Source: JAKAGZ01 sp964595355 (GTDB lineage Bacteria; Bacteroidota; Ignavibacteria; Ignavibacteriales; Ignavibacteriaceae). From it: DNA of 64,000 bases. The notes under the pieces were generated by a model that saw only the letters and a program-made list of their open reading frames with translations, had not been told where the DNA came from and made no database searches. The stretch lies in NCBI GenBank assembly GCA_964595355.1, contig CAZQQD010000002.1, forward strand, positions 1-64,000, given 5' to 3'. Numbering within the stretch: the stretch's first letter is position 1; every line of letters begins with the position of its first letter. The translations under genes were made by a program, and so were the position numbers. This document shows positions 1 through 9,615 of the stretch, one piece after another.

Positions 1-1271
1 GCAGCTACCTTAATTTCATCTTGCTTATTATTTAATGTATCCAGCTCTGCAATGACAGTGTTTTTAACTTTATTAAATTCAGGTAAATACTTTGGGTCTA
101 TCGGGTGAGCAGAAGGAATTTTTTGTCTGAATGGATCGACCTGTGCACCATTTTTCCAGAACCTATAACAAACGTGAGGACCGGTAGCTTCGCCTGTCAT
201 TCCGACATATCCGATAACCTGTCCCTGTTTAACGCGCACACCCGGATGTATCCCTTTTGCTATGTGTGACATATGAAGGTATTGTGTGGAGTAAACACTA
301 TTGTGCCTGATCTTTACGAAGTTTCCGTTAAAGTGTGAATAGGTAGCGGCTATAACAACACCATCCCCGGTAGAAAGAATTGGAGTTCCTATCGGTGCAG
401 CATAGTCGGTACCAAGATGAGGTTTAACTCTGTGTTCAATCGGATGGTATCTGTGCATTGAATACCGCGAACTAATCCTGCTGAATTTAACCGGTGCCTT
501 AAGAAATGCCTTTCTTAAACTTTTTCCGTTTTCATCAAAGAATTCATTTTTCCCATCCTGATCAAAGTTTATTGCGTAGAAAGGTTCGTTCCTGTGATTG
601 AAGTAAGCTCCTATAATATTTCCGATGGCTATTGGTTTTCCGTCAACATATTCTTCCTGAAACATTACTTTAAAACTGTCGCCTTTTTGAATTCTGTAGA
701 AGTCAATTTCCCACGCGTAAATCTCAGATAATTTTATAACGAGTTCAGGATCAACTTCATTATCCATCATAGTCTGATACAAAGAACTATTAATTGTTCC
801 TTCAACTATCCTTGTTTTTATTACAACTTTTTTTGAACCTGCATAAACATTTGCTGAATCTTTTAAATCAACAACTACGTAATCAATTGGATTTTTTTCA
901 TAGACGAGGTAATCAAGTTTTGGGATGCTATCCTGAGTAACATAAATATGATATCTATTGCCGGTAACTATTTTTCGGAAGTCAAATACATTGTTATAAT
1001 TTTTAACTATAAAATCAATCGTGGAGTAACCAACGTTGTAATTTAAAAGAATATCTGAAAAGGTTTCGTTTGTGTTTACAGAAAGGTCATCACGTATCAG
1101 ATGATCTGAAACAAATCCAAACTCATTTGGCCTGGGCGCGGTAACTACTTCCGCCTCATTTTGTTCACTATCTTTTAAAATATATTTGTCGAGTACGGTA
1201 TATGTGATAAGTATAAGTGCAACAACATAGAACGCGTAAGTAATTAAAGTAAATTTCTTTACCTGCTTCAT
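1..1271 (-). CDS. M23 family murein DD-endopeptidase, partial (C-terminus off window)
   Basis: The reading frame starts at ATG 1271 on the minus strand and stays open to base 1, so the C-terminus is outside the window. One N-terminal membrane segment (about residues 8-24) anchors a periplasmic protein. A middle region with a KGDSFKVMF stretch resembles the OapA/LysM-like part of MepM-type endopeptidases. The C-terminal part is a peptidase M23 (LytM) domain with the zinc ligand motif HLGTDYAAP, the HxxH-like HMSH motif and GQVIGYVGMTG. The family cleaves peptidoglycan cross-links. It is transcribed away from the DUF4286 gene, with a 140-base shared upstream region. The last visible residues are polar and could be a short coiled coil. 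The family call is firm; the exact substrate bond is inferred. Confidence 0.88.
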   Translation of the reverse strand, partial: MKQVKKFTLITYAFYVVALILITYTVLDKYILKDSEQNEAEVVTAPRPNEFGFVSDHLIRDDLSVNTNETFSDILLNYNVGYSTIDFIVKNYNNVFDFRKIVTGNRYHIYVTQDSIPKLDYLVYEKNPIDYVVVDLKDSANVYAGSKKVVIKTRIVEGTINSSLYQTMMDNEVDPELVIKLSEIYAWEIDFYRIQKGDSFKVMFQEEYVDGKPIAIGNIIGAYFNHRNEPFYAINFDQDGKNEFFDENGKSLRKAFLKAPVKFSRISSRYSMHRYHPIEHRVKPHLGTDYAAPIGTPILSTGDGVVIAATYSHFNGNFVKIRHNSVYSTQYLHMSHIAKGIHPGVRVKQGQVIGYVGMTGEATGPHVCYRFWKNGAQVDPFRQKIPSAHPIDPKYLPEFNKVKNTVIAELDTLNNKQDEIKVA

Positions 1272-1411
1272 TAAAGCCTTTCGTGAAATGAAAATAGTCT
1301 CTATACAAATTTATGATTTAATGCTAATGATTGCAATTTTTCTTACGAAAAGAATTTCTTCTTTATTATGAAATGCCTAATTTTTAAAGATATAACTGAG
1401 GAAAAATATTT

Positions 1412-1717
1412 ATGATAATTTATTCAGTAACGATTAGAGTAAAAGATGAAATTGCTAATGAATGGCTGCAATGGATGGAAGGAGAGCACATTCCGAATAT
1501 GTTAAACACAGGGTATTTTAATGATTATAAAATATTTAAGATTCTTATCCCTGAAACTGAAGCAGGCTTCATTGTTTATAGGGTAAATTACCAACTCGAT
1601 TCATTTGAGAAATATACAGAATATGCGAACACAGAAGCCAAAAGATTACAGGAAGAAGCGATTGAAAAGTACCACGGCAAATTTACAGCTTCCAGAGAAG
1701 TAATAGAAAAAATTTAA
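1412..1717 (+). CDS. DUF4286 family protein
   Basis: This 101-residue soluble protein matches my memory of the DUF4286 family: a start of the type MIIYSVT, a WMEGEHIPNML segment and a YRVNYQL strand, giving the pattern of a small dimeric alpha-beta barrel (ferredoxin-like) protein. The length is normal for the family. No function is established. It lies alone between the divergent M23 peptidase and the scaffold gap, which starts 17 bases after its stop, so any downstream partner may be lost in the gap. The ATG start has only a weak purine-rich sequence (GAGGAAAAA) before it. Confidence 0.8.
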   Translation: MIIYSVTIRVKDEIANEWLQWMEGEHIPNMLNTGYFNDYKIFKILIPETEAGFIVYRVNYQLDSFEKYTEYANTEAKRLQEEAIEKYHGKFTASREVIEKI

Positions 1718-1734
1718 CTATTCAAATTTAGATA

Positions 1735-1834
1735 NNNNNNNNNNNNNNNNNNNNNNNNNNNNNNNNNNNNNNNNNNNNNNNNNNNNNNNNNNNNNNNNNN
1801 NNNNNNNNNNNNNNNNNNNNNNNNNNNNNNNNNN
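1735..1834. other. Assembly gap of 100 Ns
   Basis: One hundred consecutive Ns, the conventional placeholder for a scaffold join of unknown length. Synteny between the DUF4286 gene and the thioredoxin pair is therefore not proven by this sequence, and genes may be missing here. Confidence 0.99.
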
Positions 1835-1872
1835 TTCCAATATTCTGAATTTATTATGAACCGGAGGAAAAA

Positions 1873-2478
1873 ATGGAAAAGAAAATCCTATTGATTTTAA
1901 GTGTTTCTGGAATAGTTGTTTTGAGTTTTTTAGTCCTTGGCATTATCTCACAAGGAAATACCTCCTCTAAAGAAATAACAAAAGTTGAAAATTTTACTTT
2001 AAAAGATTATAACGGTAAAACTCAATCACTTTCGGATTATAAAGATTCCAAAGCGATTGTTTTAATGTTCATTTCAACACAATGCCCGGTCTCAAATTCA
2101 TATAACGAAAAAATGAATGAACTATATCAGAATTACCATACAAAAAATATAGCTTTTATAGGTTTGAACTCCAATAAAGCCGAAGCCGCTGAAAATATTA
2201 AAGAACACGCTGAGGACCACGGCTTTCAATTTCCAATTTTGAAAGACAAAAATAATATAATTGCAGATAGATTAGATGCTCAGGTAACACCCGAAATATA
2301 TGTACTTAATACTAACTTTGAGATTTTATATCATGGTAGAATAGATGATGCAAGAGGTTCTGGTCTGGCAAAAAATAATGATCTAATAAATGCGCTCAAT
2401 GAAATTCTGACTGGAAAAGAAGTAGCTGTCAAACGAACCCGAGCGATGGGCTGCACAATTAAAAGAGTTGGTTCGTGA
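1873..2478 (+). CDS. Redoxin-domain thioredoxin-fold protein, membrane-anchored
   Basis: A protein of 201 residues with an N-terminal signal anchor (about residues 5-26) followed by an AhpC/TSA-like redoxin fold. The region TQCPVSNSYN at about residues 75-84 holds one active-site cysteine (CPVS) where thioredoxins have CxxC, so it looks like a one-cysteine redoxin. A second cysteine sits near the C-terminus in GCTIKR, a tail I know from this redoxin subgroup. It probably acts outside the cytoplasmic membrane in thiol-disulfide or peroxide chemistry. The start ATG follows a good GGAGG. It overlaps the next thioredoxin gene by 4 bases, so the two are probably co-translated. Confidence 0.8.
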   Translation: MEKKILLILSVSGIVVLSFLVLGIISQGNTSSKEITKVENFTLKDYNGKTQSLSDYKDSKAIVLMFISTQCPVSNSYNEKMNELYQNYHTKNIAFIGLNSNKAEAAENIKEHAEDHGFQFPILKDKNNIIADRLDAQVTPEIYVLNTNFEILYHGRIDDARGSGLAKNNDLINALNEILTGKEVAVKRTRAMGCTIKRVGS

Positions 2479-3017
2479 AAGTTAATAAGTATTTTTTTAT
2501 TGCCGGGGGGATACTCGTAATATTAGCTGTTATCCTGCAGTTTCCAAGCAAAAAAAATGTTAATACTATAACAACAAAATCAGCTTACGATAATATTTGG
2601 GTGATTGATAAAGATCAACTTTCGAGCTTAATCAATAATAGAAACGGAAGAGTACTTTTTGTAAACGTTTGGGCTACGTGGTGTATTCCCTGCATTGAAG
2701 AATTTCCTGATCTTATTAAATTGCACGACACATTCAGCAATAAGCCAGTTGATTTTATAAGCCTTAATGTTAACCTTCTGGCAGAAAAGGACTCGCTTGT
2801 TATTCCATTCCTTAAGAAAAAAGATTCAAATCTAGATGTTTATATGGCAAGTGAAGATAATGTTGATGCACTTTTAGATTTAATGGACAAAAACTGGTCT
2901 GGCGCAGTGCCGGTAACTTTTATTTTCGATAAGGAAGGCAAAAGACGGGTCTCAATTGTGGGTAAAAGGAATTATAAGTTTTTCAAAGCCTCTGTTGATA
3001 GCTTAATTAACAAGTAA
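2475..3017 (+). CDS. TlpA-like thioredoxin-fold protein
   Basis: A 180-residue protein starting at GTG inside the GTGA overlap with the preceding redoxin stop. One N-terminal hydrophobic segment (about 6-23) is followed by a thioredoxin fold with the active site WATWCIPC and the cis-proline region GAVPVTFIFD. This is the classic TlpA/ResA arrangement: an extracytoplasmic reductant of protein disulfides, often serving cytochrome c maturation. No cytochrome or CcmH-type gene is visible nearby, so the target is unknown. It forms a two-gene unit with the redoxin. Confidence 0.85.
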   Translation: MKVNKYFFIAGGILVILAVILQFPSKKNVNTITTKSAYDNIWVIDKDQLSSLINNRNGRVLFVNVWATWCIPCIEEFPDLIKLHDTFSNKPVDFISLNVNLLAEKDSLVIPFLKKKDSNLDVYMASEDNVDALLDLMDKNWSGAVPVTFIFDKEGKRRVSIVGKRNYKFFKASVDSLINK

Positions 3018-3160
3018 CAAGCTACAGGTAATATAAAGAAGTGATACTGCTGAAAATCCGCGAAAATTTTAGGATTAATCTATTTAAACTGTCATAATTT
3101 TTTTCGATTTTATATTATGTCTGTCAAACTTTGAGGAAATACAAATTGCTTTTTAAAAAA

Positions 3161-4231
3161 ATGAAACAAAACAAAAAAGGCTTATCGCCGGGCTCGCTTG
3201 TGTTTACAGGTGAAAAGAAGGTTGAAAAAATCAAAATTAGTGTATTCGATTTTAATGCAAGCAAAGTAAATGAAATAAATATTCCTGAACAGGAGCTGAG
3301 CAAACTTAAGAAATATAAAACAAGCAAAAATGTTACTTGGATAAATATTTGCGGGATACATAATACTCAAGTGATTGATGAAACAGGAAAAATATTTGGT
3401 ATTCATCCGCTTGTTCTTGAAGATATACTAAATGTTGGACACAGCCCTAAAGCAGAAGAATATGACGATTACGTTTTCATAATGACAAAAATGATAAATT
3501 ATAATAATGAATTTAATGAATTGAATATTGAACAGGTAAGTTTTGTCCTTGGAAAGAAATTCTTAATTACGTTTCAGGAAAGAGAAGGCGATGTTTTTGA
3601 TCTGATCAGAGAAAAGATCAGAAGTAATAGTGGAAGAATCAGGAAGTCGGGCGCCGATTACCTCGCTTATCGATTAATAGATACAATGGTAGATAATTAC
3701 TTTAGTGTACTTGAAAAAATTGATGAACATATTGAAAAAATTGAAGATTCGTTACTTTTGAATCCAGCTGAAGGAGCACTCCAAAACATTCATTCAATCA
3801 GAAAAGAAACTATAAAACTAAAGCGTGCAATTTCACCATTAAGAGATATAATATACACTTTGGAACGAGAACAATACAGTTTTATAGCAAAATCAACTTA
3901 TATATATCTTCATGATCTTTATGATCACATTAAGCAGATAACTGATAATGTTGAAAATTACAGAGAAGTAATTAATGGATTGCAAGAAGTTTATATCTCT
4001 CAAGCTGGGCATAAAATGAATGAGATTGTAAAAATTTTAACTATTATTTCTACTATTTTTATTCCCCTGACTTTTGTTGTCGGGATTTATGGAATGAATT
4101 TTCACTCCGAAAATAGCCCATGGAATATGCCCGAGTTGAATTGGCAATATGGCTATCCCTTTGTCATTTTGATTATGCTATTTATAGTTATAGGCATGTT
4201 AATTTTCTTCAAAAGAAAGAAATGGCTTTAA
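3161..4231 (+). CDS. corA: CorA family magnesium/cobalt transporter
   Basis: The family signature YGMNF lies at about residues 310-314, followed by the second of two C-terminal membrane helices. The first helix spans the ILTIISTIFIPLTFVVGIYG stretch just before GMN, and a basic tail (FKRKKWL) ends the protein. The large N-terminal part is the cytoplasmic funnel domain that senses Mg2+. It forms a homopentameric divalent-cation channel. I prefer ATG 3161, because family members begin close to the GLSPGSLVFTGEKK region; an in-frame TTG at 3131 would add ten residues. Neither start has a clear ribosome binding site. It appears monocistronic. Confidence 0.92.
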   Translation: MKQNKKGLSPGSLVFTGEKKVEKIKISVFDFNASKVNEINIPEQELSKLKKYKTSKNVTWINICGIHNTQVIDETGKIFGIHPLVLEDILNVGHSPKAEEYDDYVFIMTKMINYNNEFNELNIEQVSFVLGKKFLITFQEREGDVFDLIREKIRSNSGRIRKSGADYLAYRLIDTMVDNYFSVLEKIDEHIEKIEDSLLLNPAEGALQNIHSIRKETIKLKRAISPLRDIIYTLEREQYSFIAKSTYIYLHDLYDHIKQITDNVENYREVINGLQEVYISQAGHKMNEIVKILTIISTIFIPLTFVVGIYGMNFHSENSPWNMPELNWQYGYPFVILIMLFIVIGMLIFFKRKKWL

Positions 4232-4348
4232 GATAATTAACTTGTATTTTTTCCGGCCTGATTTAAATTCTGCTAAATATTTTGTAACTTCATCCCCGGT
4301 TTAAACCAATTTCCTGCATTAAATATTATCAGGGGAAGTTAAAGACTT

Positions 4349-6220
4349 ATGAGAACAAAAAGTATTTTTGATATGAGCACCTTTCTGTACTTTGCTGAAA
4401 AAGGTTCAGCAACAATAGCCGGTTCGTTGCCTTCAAGATCAGACATTGACGAAAAATATAAATGGGATTTAACAGATATTTATCAATCTGAAGATTTATG
4501 GAATAAAGATTTTAACTGGGTCAAAAATAATATTGCCAATTATAAAAATTTCATAGGTAAGCTGAGCAATTCTGCAGACGATTTGCTTAAATGCTTAAAG
4601 TTTGATGATGAAATAGGGATAAAACTGCAGAAATTGTATCTCTACTCTATGCTTGAGAAAGACAGCGATATGAGAGTAACAAAGTACCAGGCCATGAATG
4701 ACAGGATCAAAAGTCTTTACTCTCAAATATCAACTGAAAGTTCCTTTATACGTCCCGAGATTCTATCTATCCCTGAAGAGAAAATACTACAGTTTTTAGA
4801 TTCTGATGACGAGCTCAATACTTACAGGCATTATTTAAAGAATCTTTTTAGAACAAAAGATCATACACTTTCACCTGAGCAAGAAAAAATTTTAGCACTA
4901 TCCTCTGAAGCTATGCAGGTTGCATATAACACATTTTCAATGTTTACTAATGCAGATATGAAATTTCCGGTTGTTGAGGATGATGAAGGAAGACCAATAG
5001 AAATGTCCCACGGTAGATATTCCATGGCTATTTATTCGAAAGACCGTAATTTCAGAGAGAGGGCATATAAAAGTTATTATAAACCATATAAGGAATTTGT
5101 AAATACTTTTGCCTCATTGTTTAATGGTAATTTAAAAGCTAATATCTTTAATGCTAAAGCGAGAAATTATAATTCAGCCAGAGAAGCAGCGTTAGATTCA
5201 AATAATATTCCTTTCTCTGTGTATGACAATCTGATAGATAATACGAATAAAAATTTAAAGGCACTTCACAGGTGGGCATCGCTTAAAAAGAAATTATTAA
5301 AAATTAATGAATTACATCCTTACGATACGTATGTGACGTTATTTCCTATTGAAGAGAAAAAATATACTTATGAAGAAGCAAAAGAAATTGTTTACGAAGC
5401 TTTGAAACCTTTAGGAGATGATTATCTTGGTTCGTTGCAGAAAGCATTTGATAAAAAATGGGTTGATGTCTATGAAACTCAGGCCAAAAGGAGTGGGGCT
5501 TATTCTTCCGGTGTAACTTTTGGTGTTCATCCATATGTCCTCTTGAATTGGACAGATCTTCTGAATGACGTTTTTACACTTGCTCATGAAATGGGACATA
5601 ATATGCATTCATATTATACAGGATTATCGCAACCATATCCTTACGCTAATTATACAATATTTTTAGCAGAAGTCGCTTCAACATTTAATGAATCACTACT
5701 ATTGAATCACCTAATAAAAAATTCAGATTCAAAAGAAGACAAATTATATTTTCTCGAAAAATATTTAAATAATATTACTGCAACATTTTACCGGCAGGTT
5801 ATGTTTGCTGAGTTTGAGATGAAAGTATACACTATGTCAGAAAAAGGTCAGGCTTTAACACATGAAGACCTTTGCAAGTTGTACCGGGAATTATATCAAA
5901 AATACTGGGGACCTGAAATGATAATTGATGAAGAAGAAAATTATACCTGGGCAAGAGTTCCGCATTTTTACTATGATTTTTATGTTTATCAGTATGCTAC
6001 AGGATTTGCAGCATCCGAGACTTTATCCGGAAAAGTTCTTTCAGAAGGAGAAGCTGCCATAAAAAAATATTTAAATTTCCTGCAAACAGGAAGCAGTGAC
6101 TATTCAGTGAATATATTAAAGAATGCAGGTGTAGATATGAATTCTCCTGAACCGGTTATCGCCGTTACACAAAAGATGGATCAGTTAATTGATGAGGTTG
6201 AATCAACTCTTAATAATTAA
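4349..6220 (+). CDS. pepF: Oligoendopeptidase F (M3 family)
   Basis: A 623-residue cytoplasmic zinc peptidase. The M3 motif HEMGH is at about residues 413-417, with the third ligand glutamate some 25 residues later in the AEVASTFNE segment. The C-terminal half carries the conserved PHFYYDFYVYQYATGF region. The enzyme degrades short peptides in the cytoplasm. Length and motif order fit PepF. A GGGGAAG-like sequence lies before the chosen ATG. It is alone between corA and the IMPDH-family gene. Confidence 0.93.
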   Translation: MRTKSIFDMSTFLYFAEKGSATIAGSLPSRSDIDEKYKWDLTDIYQSEDLWNKDFNWVKNNIANYKNFIGKLSNSADDLLKCLKFDDEIGIKLQKLYLYSMLEKDSDMRVTKYQAMNDRIKSLYSQISTESSFIRPEILSIPEEKILQFLDSDDELNTYRHYLKNLFRTKDHTLSPEQEKILALSSEAMQVAYNTFSMFTNADMKFPVVEDDEGRPIEMSHGRYSMAIYSKDRNFRERAYKSYYKPYKEFVNTFASLFNGNLKANIFNAKARNYNSAREAALDSNNIPFSVYDNLIDNTNKNLKALHRWASLKKKLLKINELHPYDTYVTLFPIEEKKYTYEEAKEIVYEALKPLGDDYLGSLQKAFDKKWVDVYETQAKRSGAYSSGVTFGVHPYVLLNWTDLLNDVFTLAHEMGHNMHSYYTGLSQPYPYANYTIFLAEVASTFNESLLLNHLIKNSDSKEDKLYFLEKYLNNITATFYRQVMFAEFEMKVYTMSEKGQALTHEDLCKLYRELYQKYWGPEMIIDEEENYTWARVPHFYYDFYVYQYATGFAASETLSGKVLSEGEAAIKKYLNFLQTGSSDYSVNILKNAGVDMNSPEPVIAVTQKMDQLIDEVESTLNN

Positions 6221-6278
6221 GTTAGAAAAATGCTGATAGGGATATAATCTCTTAAAAAGCAAAAGGAAAACTCATAGG

Positions 6279-7295
6279 ATGAAAGTATATACTAAAGAAG
6301 CGCTCAATGATTTTAACCAGTCATTAACATATGATGATATAAGCTTAATCCCGACCGAGGTTTCAAGAATTAAATCCAGAACCGAAGCAGCTACGGCATG
6401 TAATTTTTTAGGACTTGATTTAACTCTTCCGGTTGTTTCCAGTCCTATGGAGACAGTAACGGGAATTGAAATGGCAAAGGCACTTACAGACCTTGGCTGT
6501 CTGGGTATATTGAACAGATTTGACAGCTCATTAAAAGAAATTTTAGTTGATAAAAATAATGGCAAAAAAATCAGAGGAGTTTCAATAGCGCTTACCACTC
6601 CACTTAGTGAAGTTGAAAAATTAATTGAAGCAGGATACACAATTTGTATTGATACGGCTAATGCAAACAATAATGAAGTGCTAAATAAAACTGAAGAAAT
6701 AAAAAAGAAATTTAACACAAAGATAATAGTCGGGAACATAGCACACGGCAAAAGTCTGTCACAACTTGAAAGCGCTGGGGCAGATGCTGTTAGAGTTGGG
6801 ATCGGAAGCGGAAGTGTATGCACCACTTCAATTCAAACCGGGATTGGAATAGGCCAGGTTTCTTCATTGTTGAATGTTCTGTTTTCAAGAAAAGAACATA
6901 AGCTGAATATTAAAATTATTGCAGATGGTGGAATTAAAAGCCCGGGTGATGTTGCAAAGGCAATTGCTCTTGGGGCTGATGTTGTAATGCTTGGAAGAAT
7001 GCTTTCTGGTACAAGAGAGACTCCGGGTGAGGTGATTAAGTATAATGGACAACTTTGGAAAAAATACCGTGGCTCTGCATCCTTTGGTGTAAAAATGAAG
7101 AATGAATTTATTGAAGGGGAAGAAACAATGGTGGCATATAAGGGTGCTGTTAAAAATGTAATAGATAGTATTTCGGATGGGCTTAGAAGCTCGATGAGTT
7201 ATATGAATTGTTTTACTCTGGATGAATTGAGAGGAATTGATACATTCGCTGTTCTAAGTAACAGTTCCTACCTGGAACGATTACCCAAAATGTAA
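6279..7295 (+). CDS. IMP dehydrogenase/GMP reductase family protein without CBS domains
   Basis: A 338-residue TIM-barrel protein with the catalytic-cysteine loop GSGSVCTT (Cys about 181), the phosphate-binding DGGI and ALGAD segments and a C-terminal KYRGSASFG region. Typical IMP dehydrogenases carry a CBS pair of about 120 residues, which is absent here. The length therefore matches GMP reductase (GuaC) or the short GuaB1-like class. The flap arginine-tyrosine pair of true IMP dehydrogenases is not evident; the flap reads EGEETMVAYKGAV. GMP reductase activity (GMP to IMP) is the better guess, but substrate specificity cannot be settled by reading. It is monocistronic and converges on copA at a shared terminator. 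Confidence 0.82.
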   Translation: MKVYTKEALNDFNQSLTYDDISLIPTEVSRIKSRTEAATACNFLGLDLTLPVVSSPMETVTGIEMAKALTDLGCLGILNRFDSSLKEILVDKNNGKKIRGVSIALTTPLSEVEKLIEAGYTICIDTANANNNEVLNKTEEIKKKFNTKIIVGNIAHGKSLSQLESAGADAVRVGIGSGSVCTTSIQTGIGIGQVSSLLNVLFSRKEHKLNIKIIADGGIKSPGDVAKAIALGADVVMLGRMLSGTRETPGEVIKYNGQLWKKYRGSASFGVKMKNEFIEGEETMVAYKGAVKNVIDSISDGLRSSMSYMNCFTLDELRGIDTFAVLSNSSYLERLPKM

Positions 7296-7305
7296 GAGAC
7301 TTACA

Positions 7306-7346
7306 TAACACGGAATAATACTCTGTGTTACGAAACTTTAAAGTTT
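7306..7346. terminator. Bidirectional hairpin terminator between convergent genes
   Basis: A 9-bp stem (7306-7314 with 7322-7330, one G-T pair, 7-base loop) sits between the convergent IMPDH-family gene and copA, and reaches into the last codon of copA. A T-run follows at 7343-7348 on the plus strand after a second small palindrome. It could serve both directions. Confidence 0.6.
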
Positions 7347-9583
7347 TTTAATCTTAAAGAATTACTAACAACCGAAACAGAACTCATTGACATTGCAAAA
7401 GCAGCAATCATCGGGTTAAGTAATCCAAAGGCTGCAAGAGGAATTCCAATTGTATTATAAATAAAAGCCCAGAATAGATTTTGTTTAATTATAGAGATCG
7501 TCCTTTTAGATAATTTTATTGCTCTAATCACACCTTCCAGATTTCCACCCATCAAAACTACAGAGCCGGTCTCCATTGCGATATCAGTACCGCTTCCGAT
7601 CGCTATTCCTACGTCGCTTTGTGCCAACGCAGGTGCATCATTTATCCCATCTCCAACCATTGCAACAACTTCATTATTCCCCTGGTATTTTTTTACTGCA
7701 TTTGCTTTATCATCAGGCATTACCTCTGCTTCAAAGGAATCAATTCCAATTCTTTTTGCAATATTTTCAGCAGTGGTAAAATTATCACCCGTTATCATTA
7801 CAGTTTTTAAGCCCATTTCTTTAAGTTTATGTACAGCTTCTTTAGAATCCTCTTTGATTGGATCTTCAATTCCAAGTAATCCTTTTAATTCCCCATCAAT
7901 ATTTATATAGATGATAGTTTTGCTTTCCGTAGATAATTTTTCAATCTTATTTTTAAATTTATTAGTATTGGTTGAAAAGTCATCCATTAGTTTTTTATTG
8001 CCGATGATAATTAGTTTTCCATCAATTATTGCTGAAATTCCCTGGCCGGTAATACTCTTAAAGGATTCTATTTCTGCAAGGTTCAGGTTTTTATCTTTTG
8101 CATAATTTATTATCGATTCTGCTATTGGATGTTCTGATTTGTTTTCAACTGATGCAACAAATCTAATTAATTCATTTTCCGTAAGCCCGCTCGTGAAAAT
8201 ATCGGTAACGGTAGGCTCGCCTTTTGTTATGGTTCCCGTTTTATCAAATATCACTGTGTTGATTTTATGGGCAAGTTCAAGACTGGAGCCATTTTTTATA
8301 AGAATACCCAATTGGGCTCCTTTCCCGGTTCCCACCATTAAAGCAGTAGGAGTAGCTAAGCCAAGTGCACAGGGGCAGGCTATTATTAATACGGCTACAA
8401 AATTTAGTAGACCTGAATTTAATGCATTATTACTACCAAATATTGACCAAAGTATAAATGTCATGATAGCGGCACCAACAACAGCGGGGACAAAAACTGC
8501 TGCAACTTTATCAGCTAAATTTTGTATCGGAGCTTTTGATCCCTGAGCTTCTTCTACCATTTTTATAATCTGACCTAAAACAGAATTATTTCCGATCTCT
8601 GTGATTTCGAATTCAAATGATCCTGTTTTATTGATAGTTCCTCCTATTACAATATCGTCTTTCTTTTTATCAACAGGTTTACTTTCGCCTGTTATCATCG
8701 ATTCATCAAGGACCGAATTACCGGAAGTGATTTTGCCGTCAGCAGGAATTTTTCCGCCCGGTTTAACTATAACAACATCTCCTCTTTTCAGCTTGTCGAT
8801 GTCAACTTCTATTTCTTTTCCTTCACGTTTTACAAGAGCAGTTTTAGGCTTTAATCCCATTAGTTTTTTTATTGCAGTGTTGGCTTTTGATTTTGCTCTA
8901 GATTCAAGCCAACGTCCCATCAAAATCAGGGTAATTATAACTGCGGCCGTATCGAAATATACGTGCGGTCGTTCCCCTGGTTTTAATATCAATTCCGGAA
9001 ATAATGTTATGAGAGTACTAAATAAAAAGGCGGCACCAGTTCCAATAGCTACGAGTGAATTCATGTCTACTGAAAAATGCTTTAGATTATTCCAGAAAAT
9101 CTCGAAAAACCTTTTTCCCGGGATGAATATTACAGGTATAGCAAGTATGAATAAAATCCTGTTAAATTGCTCTATCGATAAAGGAATAATTTCCCTAAAG
9201 CTTTCGAAAGACATTCCCATGCTAATAATAAATATAGGTATGGTCATTATTATTGAAAAAATAAAGTCTTTCCTTAACTTCTGTTCATAATCAAGGTGTT
9301 GTTCTTCGTAGTTACTTTGTCTTTCTGTTTTAGCTTTGTCAGCAACGTTTTCATCTAATTTTATTTTGTAGCCGGCTTTTTCGACGATATTTTCAATTTC
9401 TTTTAAGTCAACTCTATCGGGATTAAATTCGAACGAGGCTTTTTCAGAAGCGAAATTTACAGAAACGTTTTTTATCCCCTCGACTTTTGAAATTGCTTTT
9501 TCAACTCTTGCAACACAACTTGCACAAGTCATACCCTCTACAGGCGCTGAAATTTTCTTTGATTTTACTTCCTCATCTATCAT
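7328..9583 (-). CDS. copA: Copper-exporting P1B-type ATPase
   Basis: A 751-residue heavy-metal P-type ATPase. One N-terminal HMA domain carries GMTCASC (Cys 20 and 23). The membrane metal site CPC is at about residues 403-405, the phosphorylated aspartate in DKTGT is at about residue 447, and the hinge GDGINDAPAL lies in the C-terminal third. The CPC motif together with the N and YN/MSMSS motifs in the last helices (YNTIG, MSMSSVSVVSNSLRL) indicates Cu+ export (P1B-1). It follows copZ by 32 bases on the same strand, so the two are likely co-transcribed under the HMA-AraC regulator encoded just upstream. Confidence 0.95.
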   Translation of the reverse strand: MIDEEVKSKKISAPVEGMTCASCVARVEKAISKVEGIKNVSVNFASEKASFEFNPDRVDLKEIENIVEKAGYKIKLDENVADKAKTERQSNYEEQHLDYEQKLRKDFIFSIIMTIPIFIISMGMSFESFREIIPLSIEQFNRILFILAIPVIFIPGKRFFEIFWNNLKHFSVDMNSLVAIGTGAAFLFSTLITLFPELILKPGERPHVYFDTAAVIITLILMGRWLESRAKSKANTAIKKLMGLKPKTALVKREGKEIEVDIDKLKRGDVVIVKPGGKIPADGKITSGNSVLDESMITGESKPVDKKKDDIVIGGTINKTGSFEFEITEIGNNSVLGQIIKMVEEAQGSKAPIQNLADKVAAVFVPAVVGAAIMTFILWSIFGSNNALNSGLLNFVAVLIIACPCALGLATPTALMVGTGKGAQLGILIKNGSSLELAHKINTVIFDKTGTITKGEPTVTDIFTSGLTENELIRFVASVENKSEHPIAESIINYAKDKNLNLAEIESFKSITGQGISAIIDGKLIIIGNKKLMDDFSTNTNKFKNKIEKLSTESKTIIYINIDGELKGLLGIEDPIKEDSKEAVHKLKEMGLKTVMITGDNFTTAENIAKRIGIDSFEAEVMPDDKANAVKKYQGNNEVVAMVGDGINDAPALAQSDVGIAIGSGTDIAMETGSVVLMGGNLEGVIRAIKLSKRTISIIKQNLFWAFIYNTIGIPLAAFGLLNPMIAAFAMSMSSVSVVSNSLRLKNFKVS

Positions 9584-9615
9584 TTTAAAACCGATTGTTC
9601 AATATAGTTTACAAA

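Noticed and set aside
6272..6826. A 184-codon minus-strand frame over the IMPDH-family gene
   Set aside because: It lies entirely over a gene with catalytic motifs on the other strand.
8139..8546. A 135-codon plus-strand frame, also opposite copA
   Set aside because: It is the complement of the CPC and DKTGT region of copA; composition follows that gene.
8601..9290. A 229-codon plus-strand frame opposite copA
   Set aside because: It is antisense to a clear P-type ATPase with all motifs and has no ribosome binding site or known domain, so it is a shadow frame.
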